Assembly (NCBI GenBank): GCA_964518725.1
Contig: CAZFKP010000009.1
Span: 1-64,000, forward strand
Origin: JANRKF01 sp964518725
Lineage (GTDB): Bacteria; Pseudomonadota; Alphaproteobacteria; Rickettsiales; SXRF01
Length of the DNA stretch: 64,000 nt
Direction: 5' to 3'
Part shown: piece after piece, positions 61,470 to 64,000 of the stretch
Numbering within the stretch: the first letter of the stretch is position 1
Layout of the letters: every line of letters begins with the position of its first letter
The notes under the pieces: generated by a model
Seen by the model: only the letters and a program-made list of their open reading frames with translations
What the model was told of the DNA's origin: nothing
Databases searched by the model: none
Position numbers and translations under genes: made by a program

Positions 61470-62381
61470 CTACGCCTTGCTTTCCGTATTGCTGCGGATA
61501 TTAAGGTAAAGCAGTGCCGGAGCCGAAATATAAATCGACGAGTAGGTGCCAATGGCAACGCCAAATACCATCGCGCCGGAGAAGCTGTGGATCACGTCGC
61601 CGCCAAACAGGTAGAGCGCGAGCGATGCAAGCAGCGTCGTCGATGCTGTAAGAATGGTGCGTGACAAGGTTTCGTTGATCGACAGGTTAAGCAGCTCCAT
61701 GATTTCTTTCTTTTTGAAGCGGCGGAGATTCTCGCGGATACGGTCATAGATCACCACCGAGTCGTTGATGGAATAACCGATGATGGTGAGGATGGCGGCC
61801 ACCGCCGTCAGGCCAAACTCAAACCGGGTGAGCGCAAAAAACCCAAGCACCATGATGCTGTCATGCACGAGCGCGAGGATCGCACCGACGCCATATTGCC
61901 ACTCGAAACGGAACCACACATAAATCATGATGGCGGTAAACGACAACAGCGTCGCAATGATGCCGTTTCTGATTAACTCCTGTCCCACCGTCGGGCCGAC
62001 ATAATCAACCTTGCGGTAGCTGATCGCGTGAGGCTGCTGTGCAGACACGATGGTTTTCACCCGCTCAATCACCGTCGCCTGATCATCTTTCCCGGTCACC
62101 TGAATGCGTATCATCACATCGTTCGGCGAGCCGCTGTTTTGCAGGGATATTTCCCCGAACTCGCCCGTGGAAAGTGCGGCACGCATGGCACCGAGGTCGG
62201 CCTCTTGCCCGGTGTGGATTTCCATCAGGACACCGCCGGTGAAATCGATGCCGAGGTTCAGGCCTTTGCTGGCAACAAGGCCAAGCGAGGCGATGGTGAG
62301 CAGGATCGAAATAATAAATCCGACCCAGCGCTTGTCCATGAAACCGAATGCGGGCTGATTGTGAAAAATCTGGAGTGTCAT
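61470..62381 (-). CDS. secF: Protein translocase subunit SecF
   Basis: 303-residue, six-helix RND-like protein that with SecD uses the proton gradient to pull proteins across the inner membrane. GLNLGIDFTGGVLMEI, YSINDSVVIYDRIRENLR and NETLSRTILTASTTLLA are diagnostic. secD, which normally lies directly upstream, is absent; an orphan gene occupies that place after 43 bases. Confidence 0.96.
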   Translation of the reverse strand: MTLQIFHNQPAFGFMDKRWVGFIISILLTIASLGLVASKGLNLGIDFTGGVLMEIHTGQEADLGAMRAALSTGEFGEISLQNSGSPNDVMIRIQVTGKDDQATVIERVKTIVSAQQPHAISYRKVDYVGPTVGQELIRNGIIATLLSFTAIMIYVWFRFEWQYGVGAILALVHDSIMVLGFFALTRFEFGLTAVAAILTIIGYSINDSVVIYDRIRENLRRFKKKEIMELLNLSINETLSRTILTASTTLLASLALYLFGGDVIHSFSGAMVFGVAIGTYSSIYISAPALLYLNIRSNTESKA

Positions 62382-62424
62382 AAAATTTTACTCAACTGGG
62401 CTGATAAAAACAGGCGCAGGATAG

Positions 62425-62907
62425 TTACCTTGCCGCCAGATGGCCAGTCCTTTCTTCCATCCGCCGGAGGGCTTTCCCGGTCACTTTTGTTGCAAACTCC
62501 ACCTCGTTGATCGTAACTGCCGGTGCATCCCACAGCGGAACATCCAGCTGCTCGCGACGAACATGGTCGTTGAAATGCTTCCGCATCAGGCCAGCCGTAT
62601 CCTCAAGCAGTTTGTAAAGTACATATTCAGCGGCTGTGTCAGGCACCATTCCCAACCCGTCATCGGCAGGCACAGCATAGGTCAGGCGCAGCCCCCACTC
62701 CTGGCGGTCACGGTCACCACGCGATGGCACGCGTACACCCAGCGGATAAGGCTCGACGTCAAGCTGCTCCACTACCTGCCGTAGAGCCTTCAAATCCCGA
62801 CGGCGGCGGGTGTGATGATGGTCGGTATTCCAGATGCGGTGGCCGATCAGGTCGCAGGCAATCGCCTTGAAATGATGGGCGATGTATTCAGCATCTTCCT
62901 GATCCAT
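62425..62907 (-). CDS. Hypothetical protein (160 aa)
   Basis: Predicted soluble protein with no signal peptide. The N-terminus is His/Arg-rich (AHHF, TDHHHTRRRR), the middle contains GDRDRQEWGLRLTYAVP, and the C-terminus is charged and helical. I recognise no family. It lies 5 bases downstream of the nfu gene on the same strand and upstream of secF, so it is probably co-transcribed with both. It is coding by composition and fit only. Confidence 0.62.
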   Translation of the reverse strand: MDQEDAEYIAHHFKAIACDLIGHRIWNTDHHHTRRRRDLKALRQVVEQLDVEPYPLGVRVPSRGDRDRQEWGLRLTYAVPADDGLGMVPDTAAEYVLYKLLEDTAGLMRKHFNDHVRREQLDVPLWDAPAVTINEVEFATKVTGKALRRMEERTGHLAAR

Positions 62908-62912
62908 CGGCG

Positions 62913-63470
62913 TTAGGCCACAGCCTCAACAGCGATCACTTCCGGCACATAGTGCTTCAGCATATTCTCAATGCCGTTCTTGAGGGTAACCGTGGAGCTT
63001 GGGCAGCCCGAGCAGGAGCCGTGCAACTCAAGCGTCACAATACCGTCATTAAACCCGTGGAAGATAATATCGCCGCCATCCTGTGCCACAGCCGGACGCA
63101 CACGGGTTTCGATCAGCTCCTTGATTTGTTTCACCAGCTCGGAATCATCTTCGTTGGCAGCGCTAGCCACAGGCGCTTTCCCGGCTTTGATGAGCACAGG
63201 CTTCCCGGCCACAAAATGATCCATGATCGCGGTAAGCAGAATCGGTTTCAGCGCTTCCCAATGCGACGCCTCGTCCTTGGTGACGGTGATGAAATCCGCT
63301 CCGAGGAAGATGGCACTCACACCCTCAACATCAAACAGGGTGCTCGCCAGCGGCGAGATGCTAGCGTCGTCCTTGCCGGTGAAAAATACCGTTCCTGTGG
63401 ACATCACTTCAACGCCCGGGGTAAATTTCAATGTCAACGGGTTGGGCGTGGATTCAGTTTGGATAAACAT
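62913..63470 (-). CDS. NifU/Nfu-type iron-sulfur cluster carrier
   Basis: 185-residue scaffold. The N-terminal Nfu domain begins MFIQTESTPNPLTLKFTPG, and the C-terminal NifU domain carries the cluster-binding CSGC within LHGSCSGCPSSTVTL, preceded by RPAVAQDGGDI. It is the bacterial homologue of mitochondrial NFU1, which passes 4Fe-4S clusters to targets such as lipoyl synthase. The ATG at 63470 was chosen because AAAGGA lies 8 bases upstream and it starts the family motif. Confidence 0.95.
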   Translation of the reverse strand: MFIQTESTPNPLTLKFTPGVEVMSTGTVFFTGKDDASISPLASTLFDVEGVSAIFLGADFITVTKDEASHWEALKPILLTAIMDHFVAGKPVLIKAGKAPVASAANEDDSELVKQIKELIETRVRPAVAQDGGDIIFHGFNDGIVTLELHGSCSGCPSSTVTLKNGIENMLKHYVPEVIAVEAVA

Positions 63471-63545
63471 AGTATTTTCCTTTGCGGTTGGTTGATATAT
63501 AGTGCCTGCCACCAAAGGATTCAACCGTTTCCAAGGAGCCCGACC

Positions 63546-64000
63546 ATGAAAAAAACCTTTCTTACCCTCACCGTTTCCAGCCTACTGGCCAGCAACGCCT
63601 ATGCGCTTGAAATTGAACTGAATGGCATCAAAAACGGCGAGCGCATCCCCGACCGGTTCGCCTTTTGCGTGCCGGACGGCAAGGGGAAAACCCAAAATGG
63701 CGGCAATATCAACCCGCAAGTACGCTGGAAAGGGACGCCAAAAGGCACCAAATCATTCGCACTCCTCGTGGTTGATCCCGATGTGCCCGCCACATTCGAC
63801 GATGCGAACCAGGAAGGAAAAACCATTGCCGAAGATTTCCCGCGCCAGAATTTCTATCACTGGGTATTGGTCGACATCCCCAAAGGATTGGCCGCCATCC
63901 GGCAAGGGCAGGATAGCGGCGGCCACGTTGAGGGCGGCAAGCCGACCGGCAAAACCAGCTACGGGGTGAACGGTAAAAACGATTATGCCAGCTTTATGAA
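63546..64000 (+). CDS. YbhB/YbcL-family PEBP-like protein (partial)
   Basis: 151 codons are present before the window ends, with the C-terminus missing. A Sec signal peptide (MKKTFLTLTVSSLLASNAYA) predicts periplasmic location. NPQVRWKGTPKGTKSFALLVVDPD, FYHWVLVDIP and SYGVNGKNDY match the phosphatidylethanolamine-binding/Raf kinase inhibitor-like family. The function in bacteria is unclear. AAGGAG precedes the ATG. It diverges from the nfu gene over 75 bases. Confidence 0.9.
   Translation, partial: MKKTFLTLTVSSLLASNAYALEIELNGIKNGERIPDRFAFCVPDGKGKTQNGGNINPQVRWKGTPKGTKSFALLVVDPDVPATFDDANQEGKTIAEDFPRQNFYHWVLVDIPKGLAAIRQGQDSGGHVEGGKPTGKTSYGVNGKNDYASFM

Overview
The window looks like chromosomal DNA of an alphaproteobacterium, GC-rich by eye and very compact. 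Support for this is the synteny: a mutL-pgi-M16-M16-BamF-lspA-ribF-maoC run, an rsmI-yraN-BON lipoprotein-gshB run beside an LpoA-like lipoprotein, proB-proA-nadD-rsfS-rlmH, gpmI-envC-ctpA-polysaccharide deacetylase-rppH, and a ~1500-residue NAD-glutamate dehydrogenase. Arginine succinylation-pathway genes, D-3-hydroxybutyrate dehydrogenase, proline and glutathione synthesis, an RND pump and NhaA suggest a metabolically able organism, not a highly reduced endosymbiont. The exact order cannot be named from this window. I saw no tRNA, rRNA, CRISPR array, insertion sequence, prophage or origin. No gap between genes exceeds 300 bases (the longest is about 165).

Layout. 1-6.0 kb: astE (cut by the window edge) and astB diverging from overlapping start codons, recJ, an O-methyltransferase, a LOG-family protein and a short-chain dehydrogenase. 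6.1-10.2 kb: a two-gene RND efflux pump. 10.2-16.6 kb (minus): phoU-gpmI-envC-ctpA-deacetylase-rppH, a cell-envelope/housekeeping operon. 16.7-18.4 kb (plus): a Tat-exported Sco-like protein and a His-rich membrane protein of unknown function. 18.4-23.0 kb (minus): proB-proA-nadD and rsfS-rlmH, separated by a 72-residue orphan and an XRE regulator whose shared promoter region carries palindromes. 23.1-27.7 kb: nhaA, an orphan membrane protein, ettA, gltX. 27.8-30.7 kb (plus): rplU-rpmA-orphan-obgE-2OG oxygenase behind a consensus sigma-70 promoter. 30.7-32.7 kb: an orphan low-complexity protein, a classical Sco protein, gmk. 32.7-38.4 kb (minus): orphan, response regulator, histidine kinase, hydroxybutyrate dehydrogenase, patatin, ksgA. 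38.5-44.4 kb: hemW, LpoA-like lipoprotein, rsmI-yraN-BON-gshB, cysQ. 44.5-50.5 kb: NAD-glutamate dehydrogenase facing purH. 50.5-62.4 kb (minus): NDP-sugar dehydratase, WecA/MraY-like transferase, mutL, pgi, two M16 peptidases, BamF-like lipoprotein, lspA, ribF, maoC, secF. 62.4-64 kb: an orphan, an Nfu iron-sulfur carrier and a PEBP-family protein cut by the window end.

Most content is conserved housekeeping. The candidates for something new are (i) the Tat-Sco plus His-rich membrane protein pair, (ii) the XRE/72-residue divergent module with clustered palindromes, (iii) the 2OG-Fe(II) oxygenase translationally coupled to obgE, (iv) a two-component system directly upstream of hydroxybutyrate/patatin genes, and (v) several orphan genes inserted into otherwise conserved operons. 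I did not find a clear defence, secretion or biosynthetic system. Functions are assigned from motifs read by eye; no database search was possible.
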